Source of the DNA: Brevundimonas goettingensis
GTDB lineage: Bacteria; Pseudomonadota; Alphaproteobacteria; Caulobacterales; Caulobacteraceae
Length of the DNA stretch: 64,000 nucleotides
Assembly: GCF_017487405.1 (NCBI RefSeq)
Contig: NZ_CP062222.1
Location: 3,147,001 to 3,211,000 of the forward strand
Direction: 5' to 3'
Positions 50,247 through 57,936 of this stretch are shown here, piece after piece. A program made the translations under genes and the position numbers. The notes beneath the pieces were generated by a model that worked only from the letters and a program-made list of their open reading frames with translations, ran no database searches and was not told the DNA's origin. Each line of letters starts with the position of its first letter. The first letter of the stretch is position 1.

Positions 50247-52511
50247 TCAGAAGGCGACGCGGGCGACCAGCTGATAGACCGGGCCGGCCGACTCGGTTTC
50301 CAGCTCGTACTCGTCGTAGTCGCGGGCTTCCTGGTCGTCGAGGTTGGCGAACTTGTCGAAGGCCTCGTCCTTGGACGAGTTCAGCAGGTTCGAACCCGTC
50401 AGGCGGATCACGACGTTCTCGGCGACGCGCTTCTCGATGAAGGCCTCCAGGTCGGCGCCGTAGGAGGTCTTGACCTCTTCCGAGATGACCCGGCTGTGGG
50501 CGTCGCCCTGTTTGCGGTAGGTGGCGCCGAAGGCCGCGCCCCAGGTCGGGATGTCGTGGGTGAAGCCGAAGTTCAGGACATAGTCCGACTGGCCGTTGAA
50601 GCGGCGCTCGCCCATGAAGTCGTCGATCTTGGAATCCAGCCAGGAGTAATTCAGGAAGACGCCGGTCGTTTCCATGCCGATGAAGTCCAGCGGCGTCGAC
50701 AGGTCGAACTCAACGCCCCACACCTGACCGTTGCCGACGTTGTCGACGGTGTAGATGAAGGTTCCGGCGCCGGCGCTGCCTTCGGCGCCGGTGTTGACGT
50801 TCTCGATCAGGTCGGTGACGTCGCGGTAGAAGGCGTTGATGCCGACCACGCCACGGTGGCCCAGACGACGCTCGAAGCCCAGGTCCGCGCCCCAGGCCGT
50901 TTCCGGCTCCAGGTCCGGATTACCGAGGAAGTCGCTGTCGCCGACCTCTTCTTCCAGGGTCGCGGGCGACAGCTGGTCGAAGTTCGGACGGCGCACAGTG
51001 CGCGCCACCGAGACGGTCAGGCGGTCGGTGTCGGACAGGCTGTAGCGCAGGCTGGCCGAGGGCAGCAGGACGCCATAGTCGCTGTCGCTCACCCGATCCG
51101 CGGCCGGGGCGGTCTGGTCGGTGATGGTGGTGTCGGTCGTCTCATAGCGCAGACCGGCTTCCCACTTCAGGTTCGACTGCTCGCCCGAGAACATGACGTA
51201 CGGGTCGACGCGGGTTTCCTCGATCGTGTTGACGCCGCCCGGGATGGGCAGGTTCGGACCAAAGGCCGGCTGGGTCGGACGCGGGGCCGGGGCGTTCGGA
51301 ATGGTGAAGCGCACGCGGGCCGGGGCGGTGATGCTGGTTTCGCGATCCTTGTCCACGAACTGGACGCCGACCTCGACCTTCATCGTTTCCGTCAGGCGAC
51401 GCTCGTGCTCGATCGCGCCGGAGACCTCTTCGTCGCTCAGATCCGTATAGGTCCGGTCGGCGGTGTAGCGGTCCTCGTCCGGCAGGGCGTCGCGCAGATA
51501 CTCGGCCTCATTCTCGAACTCGAACTGGTTGTCGTCGAACGAGGCGTAGCCGAGCTTGAAGCGCGTCTTGCCGCCGAACATGTCGTGCGAATATTTCGCG
51601 TTCAGCGACAGGTTGTCGGTGCGGATGTCGACGTCGTTGTCGTTGATCGTCGACAGGTGAGCCGCGTCGCGAATTCCCTGGTTGTACTCGATCGAGTCCT
51701 CGTCCTGGTAGCGGTCGGTGCGGACGAACACGCCGGACAGGTCCAGATCGCCGCCGCCGACCTCGACCTCATAGGCGGCATTGAACGAATAGTCGGTGCC
51801 GTCGCGGACGTCGGTCTGGTCCTCGATATTGACCAGGCTGCCGCCGGGCTCGTCATAGCGGGCGCTGAACTTGTCCTTGGGATTGCGACGATCCTGGACG
51901 TTGGCGCCGATCAACAGACGGCCGGGGCCGACACGGCCGCCCCAGACGGCGCCGTAGGTTCCGCCCCACTGGCCGTACTCGCTGTCGTTCCAGTGCAGGG
52001 TGCCGAGACGGACATAGCCGCCGTCCAGAGCCAGGGCGTCACGCAGCACGATGTTGATGGCGCCGGCGACCGCGTCGCCCGAGCGGTTGGCCGAGGACGA
52101 GCGGACGACCTCGACCCGCTCGATCAGTTCGGCGGGGATGCGGTCGACGAAGAAGGAGCGGTCGACGCCGGCGCCGGGCACCCGCTCGCCGTTGATCAGG
52201 ACCTGGGTGTAACCCGGATCCAGGCCGCGCAGGCGGGCGCCGTCGGATTCGAGGACGTCCGACAGAAAAGTCACCGAAGGCACGCGCTTCAGGGCGTCAC
52301 CGACGGTCAGGGGTTCGAAGCGCTGGAAGTATTCCAGATCGTAGGACAGGGTCGGAACGACATCGTCGGTGCGGTTCCGCATCTGCGGCTGGCCGGTGAC
52401 GATGACCTCTTCCACGGCCGTTGCGGGCCCGGTCTCGACGGTCTGGGCTGCGGAAGCCCCGGCGAAAGCCAACGGCGCGATGGCGGCGCCGAGCAGAAGG
52501 TTCAGTCTCAT
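50247..52511 (-). CDS. TonB-dependent outer-membrane receptor, probably for phytate/phosphorylated ligands
   Basis: 754 aa: signal peptide MRLNLLLGAAIAPLAFAGASAAQ, TonB-box-like EEVIVTG at ~34, plug domain (VGDALKRVPSVTFLSD...RLRGLDPGYTQVLINGERVPGAG...ELIERVEVVRSSSANRSGDAVAGAINIVLRD), then a long beta-barrel ending in Phe (YQLVARVAF). The receptor lies head-to-head with a beta-propeller phytase, an association reported for Caulobacterales, so its ligand may be inositol phosphates or iron-phytate. ATG at 52511. Confidence 0.9.
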   Translation of the reverse strand: MRLNLLLGAAIAPLAFAGASAAQTVETGPATAVEEVIVTGQPQMRNRTDDVVPTLSYDLEYFQRFEPLTVGDALKRVPSVTFLSDVLESDGARLRGLDPGYTQVLINGERVPGAGVDRSFFVDRIPAELIERVEVVRSSSANRSGDAVAGAINIVLRDALALDGGYVRLGTLHWNDSEYGQWGGTYGAVWGGRVGPGRLLIGANVQDRRNPKDKFSARYDEPGGSLVNIEDQTDVRDGTDYSFNAAYEVEVGGGDLDLSGVFVRTDRYQDEDSIEYNQGIRDAAHLSTINDNDVDIRTDNLSLNAKYSHDMFGGKTRFKLGYASFDDNQFEFENEAEYLRDALPDEDRYTADRTYTDLSDEEVSGAIEHERRLTETMKVEVGVQFVDKDRETSITAPARVRFTIPNAPAPRPTQPAFGPNLPIPGGVNTIEETRVDPYVMFSGEQSNLKWEAGLRYETTDTTITDQTAPAADRVSDSDYGVLLPSASLRYSLSDTDRLTVSVARTVRRPNFDQLSPATLEEEVGDSDFLGNPDLEPETAWGADLGFERRLGHRGVVGINAFYRDVTDLIENVNTGAEGSAGAGTFIYTVDNVGNGQVWGVEFDLSTPLDFIGMETTGVFLNYSWLDSKIDDFMGERRFNGQSDYVLNFGFTHDIPTWGAAFGATYRKQGDAHSRVISEEVKTSYGADLEAFIEKRVAENVVIRLTGSNLLNSSKDEAFDKFANLDDQEARDYDEYELETESAGPVYQLVARVAF

Positions 52512-52658
52512 GATGTGATCCCCAACAGGCCGGGCGTTGCGCCTCTGGCCGGATTGGGGGCGCATAACGGCGCGCGTTGACGCGTCGGCGACTGTTCGAC
52601 GACAGGGAAAATGCGGTTTGGCCTCTGCGATGTGACGATCGGTTCCCACACGGATCAG

Positions 52659-52687
52659 CTGTCGCAAAACCGCAATCGCTGCGTCAT
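52659..52687. promoter_or_regulatory. Possible Pho-box-like direct repeats in the receptor/phytase gap
   Basis: Three 7-mers at 11-base spacing: CTGTCGC (52659), CCGCAAT (52670), GCGTCAT (52681), with AAAA between the first two. The PhoB consensus repeat is CTGTCAT with 11-base period; matches are 5/7, 4/7 and 5/7. Its position between a phytase and its receptor makes phosphate control plausible, but the match is weak. Confidence 0.28.
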
Positions 52688-52754
52688 CAGGCCGCCGTTG
52701 ACCCCGGCGTCGACCTCATGGTCTGGCGGCCCATCCCGACCTCCCGGAGCCCCC

Positions 52755-53855
52755 ATGCGCCGCACCCTGACCACCCTTCTGACCGCCGCCTCGCTGATAG
52801 CCCTGGCCGCCTGCGCCACCCATGAGGTCGACTTCCAGGGCGAGGGCGCGGGGCTCATCGGCGAAGGGACGACGGTGCACGCCGTGCTCGAAACCCCCTC
52901 GGTGGGCGCCCCGGGCCAGGATGCCGCCGACGATCCGGCGGTCTTCGCCTCCGCCAAGCCGGTTCTGGTAGAAGGTCATACGGTTCAAGGCTTTGTGGCG
53001 GGCACGGACAAGAAGTCGGGCCTCTACATCTACGGCCTTGAAGGCGAGATTCTGCAGTTCCTGCCCGAGGGGCTGCTCAACAACGTCGACCTGATCGACG
53101 GCCTGATGGTCGACGGCCGGCGCCAGATCGTCCTGGGAGCCAGCGACCGGACCCCGGGCAAGGTCGGCGTGACCCTCTATCTGTTCGATCCGGCCGGAAC
53201 CGGCGCCAATGCGGTGCGCCTGTGGGGTCGCATCCCGACCGACGTCGTCGAACCCTATGGCTTCTGCTTCGCCAGACGCGGCGAAACGATCGACGCCATC
53301 CTCGTGGGCCATGAGGGGGAGGTGCGACAATTTGACCTGACCGCCTCCGCCGACGGTCAGCCGGTGGCGCGGGAGCTGCGCCGGTTCGGGATCGGCTCCA
53401 TCTCGGAAGGCTGCGCGGCCGATCCGGAGACCGACGCCCTGTATCTGAACGAGGAGAACGTCGGCCTGTGGCGCTATGGGCTGAACCCCGCTTCGGGCGC
53501 CACGCGCACCCTGATCCAGCCGATCGCGCCGGGCCTGCTGGTCGCCGACGCCGAGGGGCTGACGACCCTGGCCGACGGGGAGAAGCGCTATCTGATCGCC
53601 TCCAGTCAGGGCGATTCGACCTTTCCCATCTGGCGCATCGACGGCGCGACGCCGGCCTATGTGGGGCGGATCGTGGTGCGGGATGGGGCTGTCGACGGCG
53701 TCACCGGCACAGACGGGGTCGCGGCCCTCGGCGGCCGGGTCGGCGATCGCTTCCCCGAGGGGGTCGTGGTGGTTCAGGACGACGTCAACGAGGGCGGGAC
53801 CCAGAACTTCAAATACATCGACTGGCGCGACATCCGGACGGCGCTGGGTCTCTGA
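52755..53855 (+). CDS. Beta-propeller phytase (3-phytase), lipoprotein
   Basis: 366 aa. Lipobox in SLIALAACATHEV. Six-blade propeller typical of BPP phytases: DDPAVFASAKPVLVEGHTVQGFVAGTDKKSGLYIYGLEG, NNVDLIDGLMVDGRRQIVLGASDR, SEGCAADPETDALYLNEENVGLWRY, ADAEGLTTLADGEKRYLIASSQGDSTFPIW, RFPEGVVVVQDDVN; the DDPA, DGR, E-E and QGD acidic residues are Ca2+/phosphate ligands. Releases phosphate from phytate in the periplasm. ATG 52755. Confidence 0.93.
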   Translation: MRRTLTTLLTAASLIALAACATHEVDFQGEGAGLIGEGTTVHAVLETPSVGAPGQDAADDPAVFASAKPVLVEGHTVQGFVAGTDKKSGLYIYGLEGEILQFLPEGLLNNVDLIDGLMVDGRRQIVLGASDRTPGKVGVTLYLFDPAGTGANAVRLWGRIPTDVVEPYGFCFARRGETIDAILVGHEGEVRQFDLTASADGQPVARELRRFGIGSISEGCAADPETDALYLNEENVGLWRYGLNPASGATRTLIQPIAPGLLVADAEGLTTLADGEKRYLIASSQGDSTFPIWRIDGATPAYVGRIVVRDGAVDGVTGTDGVAALGGRVGDRFPEGVVVVQDDVNEGGTQNFKYIDWRDIRTALGL

Positions 53856-53866
53856 CGAGGGGTTCG

Positions 53867-54607
53867 TTACTCGACCTCGTCGGGCCCGGCCTGTTTGCTC
53901 TTGCCGACCGGGCCGTGGCCGATGCCGCGGCGCTGGAACAGGTTCATGAGCAACAGGCCCAGCGGGATCAGCCAGTAGGCGAAGCCGGGGGCCCAGGGCG
54001 TGATGCGAAGCGGCAGGACCCAGGCCAGGAGGGCCGAGAACAGCCCCGCGAGGGTGATCAGGCCCCAGACGGCGCGCGATTCCCGCGCCTCGTCCCGGTC
54101 CGCCTCGGCCAGCCCCGCCACCGCGCCCCGCTTCAGGGCGTGACCGTAGAGCAGGAAGTAGAGCCAGCACAGCAGGGCGAAGCCGATGCCGTAGACGGTA
54201 TAGACATCGCGCAGCTGGGCCAGGGTCTGGATCAGCCCCCGCCCCGGCAGGACGCCGCCGGTGAACCAGGCCGCCCCCGCCTCGGTCAGAAGCCGCAAGG
54301 GGAAGACGTAGATCAGGATCATGAAGACGATGGCCAGGCTCAGCGTCGCCGACCAGCTGTCGCGGATCGGGGCCAGCCGGCCGAAATTCCGGTGCGCCAG
54401 CCAGAACATGACCACGAGACCGAACCCCGCCGCGAAGGCCGGGATCCGCCCCAGGGCCCGCATCAGGTCGCCGAAATCGTTCAGCGGTTCGGCCCCGGCT
54501 ATGATCAACAGGGTCACGGCGAAGGCGAAGGAGGCGTCGACGAAGGCGTCCAGCCGCGCGGTCTCCACCGGCCTGACCGATGATCGCCCCTTGTCCCCGT
54601 CCGCCAT
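53867..54607 (-). CDS. TMEM175-like (DUF1211) membrane protein
   Basis: 246 aa with six to seven hydrophobic segments. The N-terminal RLDAFVDASFAFAVTLLIIAG aligns with the selectivity-helix motif RxxAFSDgVfAIaiTLL of bacterial TMEM175 potassium channels, but FSDG is FVDA here, so K+ conduction is not assured. ATG 54607 is chosen because AGGGAGG sits 5 bases upstream; the ATG at 54643 lacks one. C-terminus is basic and cytoplasmic. Confidence 0.8.
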   Translation of the reverse strand: MADGDKGRSSVRPVETARLDAFVDASFAFAVTLLIIAGAEPLNDFGDLMRALGRIPAFAAGFGLVVMFWLAHRNFGRLAPIRDSWSATLSLAIVFMILIYVFPLRLLTEAGAAWFTGGVLPGRGLIQTLAQLRDVYTVYGIGFALLCWLYFLLYGHALKRGAVAGLAEADRDEARESRAVWGLITLAGLFSALLAWVLPLRITPWAPGFAYWLIPLGLLLMNLFQRRGIGHGPVGKSKQAGPDEVE

Positions 54608-55308
54608 CTCGTCCTCCCTCGACGCGGCCGAACGATGGGCCATCGGCGGACATTGAACAACCGCCGTTTCCTGACGCTGCCTGTGACACAGCCTGCCCCG
54701 ACGCTGCGACCGCGTCTCATGTTCGGGACATGGTGCGGCGACAAGCCACTAGCCATTTCCACCCAAGCTGGTCTAACGTCGTTCGTCCATCGCGTGACGT
54801 CCGCGTTCGACAGACGGCCCGCCCCGAACCTCGCTGGTTGAACCTCACGGTTTCAATTTTGCCGGTTGAACCTCCGCTGGCTCCGGGACGGGCCGTCAAT
54901 CGCCCTGCCCCGACATAAGCAGCTCCAAGATCAGACGGCTTTGAGAAAAGCGTCCAGACTCGCTGAGCTCAGTCCTTCTCGTCCCTTGTCAGAGCATTGC
55001 ACGGACACCTGCGCTACCGCAGGTATTTGTCTCCGCCTGAGCATAAGCAGGACTTGTGAGTGTTGCAGACAATTCACTTGAGGCCGCGGTCGATTGGTGG
55101 CGTTTCACCCTTGGGCGACCTCTGTTTCCCATTTGCCGTTCGGGGGAACGGCCGATCCTTCCAGATCGGGAGGGTCCGGCGTTCCAGCACCGGGCCCTCC
55201 GTACCCATCCCTATGAAATCTCAACCTCCGGCATCATTGACGGCGAGCGCTTTCGGGCGCTCACTTCCGGAGAACGGCGTTGTCAGCGTCGACCCGAGGG
55301 GGCGGCTT
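54608..55308. other. Gene-poor intergenic stretch with hairpins and a repeated 11-mer
   Basis: About 700 bases with no convincing coding frame on either strand. It holds two copies of GGTTGAACCTC (54836-54846 and 54864-54874, 28 bases apart), a hairpin ACCTGCGctacCGCAGGT near 55006-55023, and a strong stem GGAGGGtCCGG / CCGGgCCCTCC at 55169-55179 with 55190-55200. Base composition is less GC-extreme than the neighbouring genes. It could encode an sRNA or be a remnant of an insertion; I cannot match it to tmRNA, SRP RNA, RNase P or 6S RNA. Confidence 0.5.
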
Positions 55309-55425
55309 ATGATGTATGTGATGTATCTGGTCGTCGGCGTGGCCGTCGTCGGCCTGTTCTATCTGGTCATCCGCGATGCGCTCGACCGCCGCCGTGTCGC
55401 CGTCAAACGCCGCAAGGATCGCTGA
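55309..55425 (+). CDS. 38-aa single-pass membrane protein
   Basis: MMYVMYLVVGVAVVGLFYLV followed by IRDALDRRRVAVKRRKDR: one hydrophobic helix and a strongly basic cytoplasmic tail. RBS-like GAGGGGG lies about 8 bases upstream of the ATG at 55309. It lies directly before the 136-bp tandem repeat, which starts one base after its stop. No homologue recognised; small size limits confidence. Confidence 0.5.
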   Translation: MMYVMYLVVGVAVVGLFYLVIRDALDRRRVAVKRRKDR

Positions 55426-55436
55426 AGCCTGAAAAC

Positions 55437-55464
55437 AGAAAAGCCCGATCCTTGCGGATCGGGC
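55437..55464 (-). terminator. tRNA-Gly terminator, distal copy
   Basis: GCCCGATCC ttgc GGATCGGGC stem with TTTT on the minus strand; the copy nearest the 38-aa gene, which it may also terminate on the plus strand. Confidence 0.6.
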
Positions 55465-55572
55465 CTTCGGTTCGACTGGAGCGGGCGAGGCGATTCGAAC
55501 GCCCGACCCCAACCTTGGCAAACTCACGCCGCCCGGGGCGAAGACAGGAAAACAAGGGCTGGGCCTGAAAAC

Positions 55573-55600
55573 AGAAAAGCCCGATCCTTGCGGATCGGGC
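55573..55600 (-). terminator. tRNA-Gly terminator, middle copy
   Basis: Identical hairpin, 136 bases from each of the other two copies. Confidence 0.6.
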
Positions 55601-55708
55601 CTTCGGTTCGACTGGAGCGGGCGAGGCGATTCGAACGCCCGACCCCAACCTTGGCAAACTCACGCCGCCCGGGGCGAAGACAGGAAAACAAGGGCTGGGC
55701 CTGAAAAC

Positions 55709-55736
55709 AGAAAAGCCCGATCCTTGCGGATCGGGC
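55709..55736 (-). terminator. tRNA-Gly terminator, native copy
   Basis: Same 9-bp stem with tetraloop, 13 bases past the CCA end of the tRNA; TTTT follows on the minus strand. Confidence 0.75.
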
Positions 55737-55748
55737 CTTCGGTTCGAC

Positions 55749-55823
55749 TGGAGCGGGCGAGGCGATTCGAACGCCCGACCCCAACCTTGGCAAGGTTGTG
55801 CTCTACCACTGAGCTACGCCCGC
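55749..55823 (-). tRNA. tRNA-Gly (anticodon GCC)
   Basis: 75 nt with encoded CCA. Acceptor stem GCGGGCG / CGCCCGC, D-arm GCTCAGTGGTAGAGC, anticodon stem-loop with CCTTGCCAAGG (loop TTGCCAA, anticodon GCC), T-arm GCGTTCGAATCGC, discriminator T. All arms pair. The 3' half is repeated twice downstream. Confidence 0.96.
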
Positions 55824-55927
55824 ACTCCGTAACGGCCCCTTCGGAAAGGCGATCCGTCTCGTCGAGAGGCGGCCGTATAGCGGACCCTCGCGGGATACCG
55901 CAAGGGTCTTTTTCGACTCTTTTCAGA

Positions 55928-56710
55928 TTATCTCGGCGCCAGACGGATCGCGCCGTCCAGACGGATGCATTCGCCGTTGATGTAGACGTTGCGGGCCAGC
56001 TCCAGCACCAGGGACGCATAGTCGGCCGGGCGGCCCAGACGCGACGGGAAGGGGATGGCGGCGGCGAGGGCGTCCTGGATCTTCTGGTCCATGCCGGCCA
56101 TCATCGGGGTCCACATGATGCCGGGCAGGATGGTGTTCACCCGCACGCCTTCCTGGGCCAGGTCGCGGGCGATCGGCAGGGTCATGGCGTAGACGCCGCC
56201 CTTGGACGCCGAATAGGCCGCCTGACCGATCTGGCCGTCCTGGGCCGCCACCGAGGCCGTGTTGACGATCAGGCCGCGTTCGCCGTCCTCCATCGGGTCC
56301 AGGCTCACCATGCCCAGGGCCGACTGCGACAGGACGCGGAAGGTGCCGAACAGGTTGATGCGCACGGTGCGCTCGAACGAGGCCATGTCGTGGGCGCGGA
56401 TCTCGCCGGTGTCCTTCTTGCGCGACACGGTCTTCTGACCCGTGGCGATGCCGGCGCAGTTGACGGTCAGCCGCTCCTGGCCGTGGGCGGCGCGAGCCTT
56501 GGCGAAGGCGGCGGCGACCTCTTCGTCGGAGGTGACGTCGACCTTGCAGAAGACCCCGCCGATCTCTTTCGCGATGGCCTCGCCCTTCTCCTCGTTCATG
56601 TCGAACAGGGCGACCTTTGCGCCCGTGGCGGCGATGGCGCGGGCCGTGCCTTCGCCGAGGCCGGAAGCGCCGCCGGTGACGACCGCGGCGATGGAGCTGT
56701 CGAGTTTCAT
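55928..56710 (-). CDS. SDR-family 3-hydroxyacyl-CoA dehydrogenase (HSD17B10/type II-like)
   Basis: 260 aa. VVTGGASGLGEGTARAIAATGAKVALFDMNEEKG, LTVNCAGIATGQKTVSRK, catalytic Ser in VNTASVAAQDGQIGQAAYSASKGG with Y-S-A-S-K, and the end GRPADYASLVLELARNVYINGECIRLDGAIRLAPR, all typical of bacterial homologues of type II 3-hydroxyacyl-CoA dehydrogenase. Likely in fatty-acid or branched-chain degradation. Divergent from the YkvA-like gene. Confidence 0.88.
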   Translation of the reverse strand: MKLDSSIAAVVTGGASGLGEGTARAIAATGAKVALFDMNEEKGEAIAKEIGGVFCKVDVTSDEEVAAAFAKARAAHGQERLTVNCAGIATGQKTVSRKKDTGEIRAHDMASFERTVRINLFGTFRVLSQSALGMVSLDPMEDGERGLIVNTASVAAQDGQIGQAAYSASKGGVYAMTLPIARDLAQEGVRVNTILPGIMWTPMMAGMDQKIQDALAAAIPFPSRLGRPADYASLVLELARNVYINGECIRLDGAIRLAPR

Positions 56711-56764
56711 GCGAAGAGTCCCTATCTTGTCTGAACCGATGAATGTGCGAGGGGTTTAGCGGCG

Positions 56765-57163
56765 ATGCCGACCGGATCACAACCTGTTACGCCAGAGGAT
56801 GTTCTGGATCCCGCCAAGGCGCTGGTCCCGTCGGTCCAGAAGGTCAACGAGATGCGGGTCCAGCGCGGCTTCTGGCCCAAGATCGTCTCGACCGCCGCCC
56901 GCATCCCCTTCGCCGATCAGGCCCTGAGCGTCTGGTATGCGGCCCGCGATCCGCAAACGCCCGCGGCGGCCAAGGGGATGATGCTGGGAGCGCTGGCCTA
57001 TTTCGTCCTGCCGATCGACGCCATTCCCGACATCTTCGCCGGCATCGGCTTCACCGACGACGCCGCTGTCTTCGCCGCCCTGATCGCCACCCTGGGCGCC
57101 AATATCAAACGCCGCCACCGCGACGAGGCCGCCCAGACCGTCGAGCGGCTGAAGGATCGCTAG
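56765..57163 (+). CDS. YkvA/DUF1232-family membrane protein
   Basis: 132 aa. The family core is present: AKGMMLGALAYFVLPIDAIPDIFAGIGFTDDAAVFAALIATL, with the conserved Y-x-x-x-P-x-D-x-I-P-D motif. Two membrane segments. Function unknown in the family. Its stop overlaps the stop of the convergent oxygenase gene by 4 bases. Confidence 0.87.
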   Translation: MPTGSQPVTPEDVLDPAKALVPSVQKVNEMRVQRGFWPKIVSTAARIPFADQALSVWYAARDPQTPAAAKGMMLGALAYFVLPIDAIPDIFAGIGFTDDAAVFAALIATLGANIKRRHRDEAAQTVERLKDR

Positions 57164-57936
57164 TACGCCTGACGCGCCTCCTCGCGCGTCTGGGGCCCGA
57201 CCTTCTGGTGCGAGCGCACCCAGCCGACGATCGACAACCGGTCCTTCGCGGCGAAGGAGGCCACCTGGGTCACCGCATGGCGGGTCGGGACCACGAACAG
57301 GTTCAGGGCGTTGAAGGCCGGCACCCAGCCGTGCTCGATGTGACCGTCGGCGCCGTAGAAGACCAGATTGCCGCCCCAGTCCGCCCGCCATTCGCGCGTC
57401 ATGTTGAGCACATAGCCGTAGAGCCGGTTCTTGCCCGCCGAGACGTCGTTATGGGCCGTCAGCACATGGCCGGGGCGATAGCGGCTGGCCTGTCCATCGA
57501 CCAGATCGACCCGGTCGTCGCCGGTGAGGGCCCGCAGAAAGCTGATGAAGGCCTCCGAGTTCATGAAGTCGAGCGCGGCGTCGGCGGCGTCCCGATGACC
57601 CTCCTCGTGGCCTTCGCGCTGGTCCAGCCGGCGGGTGTCGAAGATGTACTGGGTCAGGGGGCTGGCCCCATCGACCTTCGCGTCGTCCAGCCAGGACTGT
57701 TTGCCCGGATCCTCGGCGAGCCGGCCGTTCAGCGGCATCTCGAAGAAGGCGCCGCCGGCCGCCACCGTGGTCTTCCAGCGGGTCTCCGCCTCCAGAACCC
57801 CCGCCACGGCGTCGGCGGCCTCAGCGGCGAAGATGTTCGGGATATGCAGCCGCCCGCCGCGCGCGAAGGCCCCGGCCAGGGCGGCCAGGTCCAGGTCAGG
57901 GTTCAGGCGGATCGGGGAGGATGGGGTGTCGGTCAT
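57160..57936 (-). CDS. 2-oxoglutarate/Fe(II) oxygenase (second of a tandem pair)
   Basis: 258 aa with a prolyl-hydroxylase-like core: iron ligands H-x-D in VLTAHNDVSAGKNRLYGYVLNMTREWRADWGGNL, distal His in VPTRHAVTQVASFAAKDRLSIVGW with the 2OG-binding Arg a few residues on. Shares its architecture and motif spacing with the next gene, so the two are paralogues. Coupled to it by an ATGA overlap. Targets unknown; possibly protein or peptide hydroxylation. Confidence 0.82.
   Translation of the reverse strand: MTDTPSSPIRLNPDLDLAALAGAFARGGRLHIPNIFAAEAADAVAGVLEAETRWKTTVAAGGAFFEMPLNGRLAEDPGKQSWLDDAKVDGASPLTQYIFDTRRLDQREGHEEGHRDAADAALDFMNSEAFISFLRALTGDDRVDLVDGQASRYRPGHVLTAHNDVSAGKNRLYGYVLNMTREWRADWGGNLVFYGADGHIEHGWVPAFNALNLFVVPTRHAVTQVASFAAKDRLSIVGWVRSHQKVGPQTREEARQAY

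Larger units (their letters stand above)
55427..55793. repeat. 136-bp tandem repeat (2.7 copies) built from tRNA-Gly 3' half and its terminator
   Basis: Copies at 55427-55562, 55563-55698 and 55699-55793 (last partial, 95 bases, running into the real tRNA). I see no differences between copies. Each unit holds the tRNA terminator hairpin, the tRNA-Gly sequence from CCA back to the anticodon loop, and (full units only) 41 foreign bases (ACTCACGCCGCCCGGGGCGA and onwards). Identity with the genuine tRNA stops exactly inside the anticodon loop. Confidence 0.9.

Noticed and set aside
50496..52580. 694-residue open frame antisense to the TonB receptor
   Set aside because: Repetitive Val/Asp/Gly-rich shadow; the receptor on the other strand has clear plug and barrel motifs.
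55427..55698. CRISPR array
   Set aside because: Repeat units are 136 bp, contiguous, contain tRNA and terminator sequence, have no variable spacers and no cas genes are near.
55403..56019. Repeated peptide-coding frames through the tRNA array (minus strand)
   Set aside because: They are translations of tRNA, terminator and spacer DNA; the repetition reflects the 136-bp DNA repeat, not a repeat protein.
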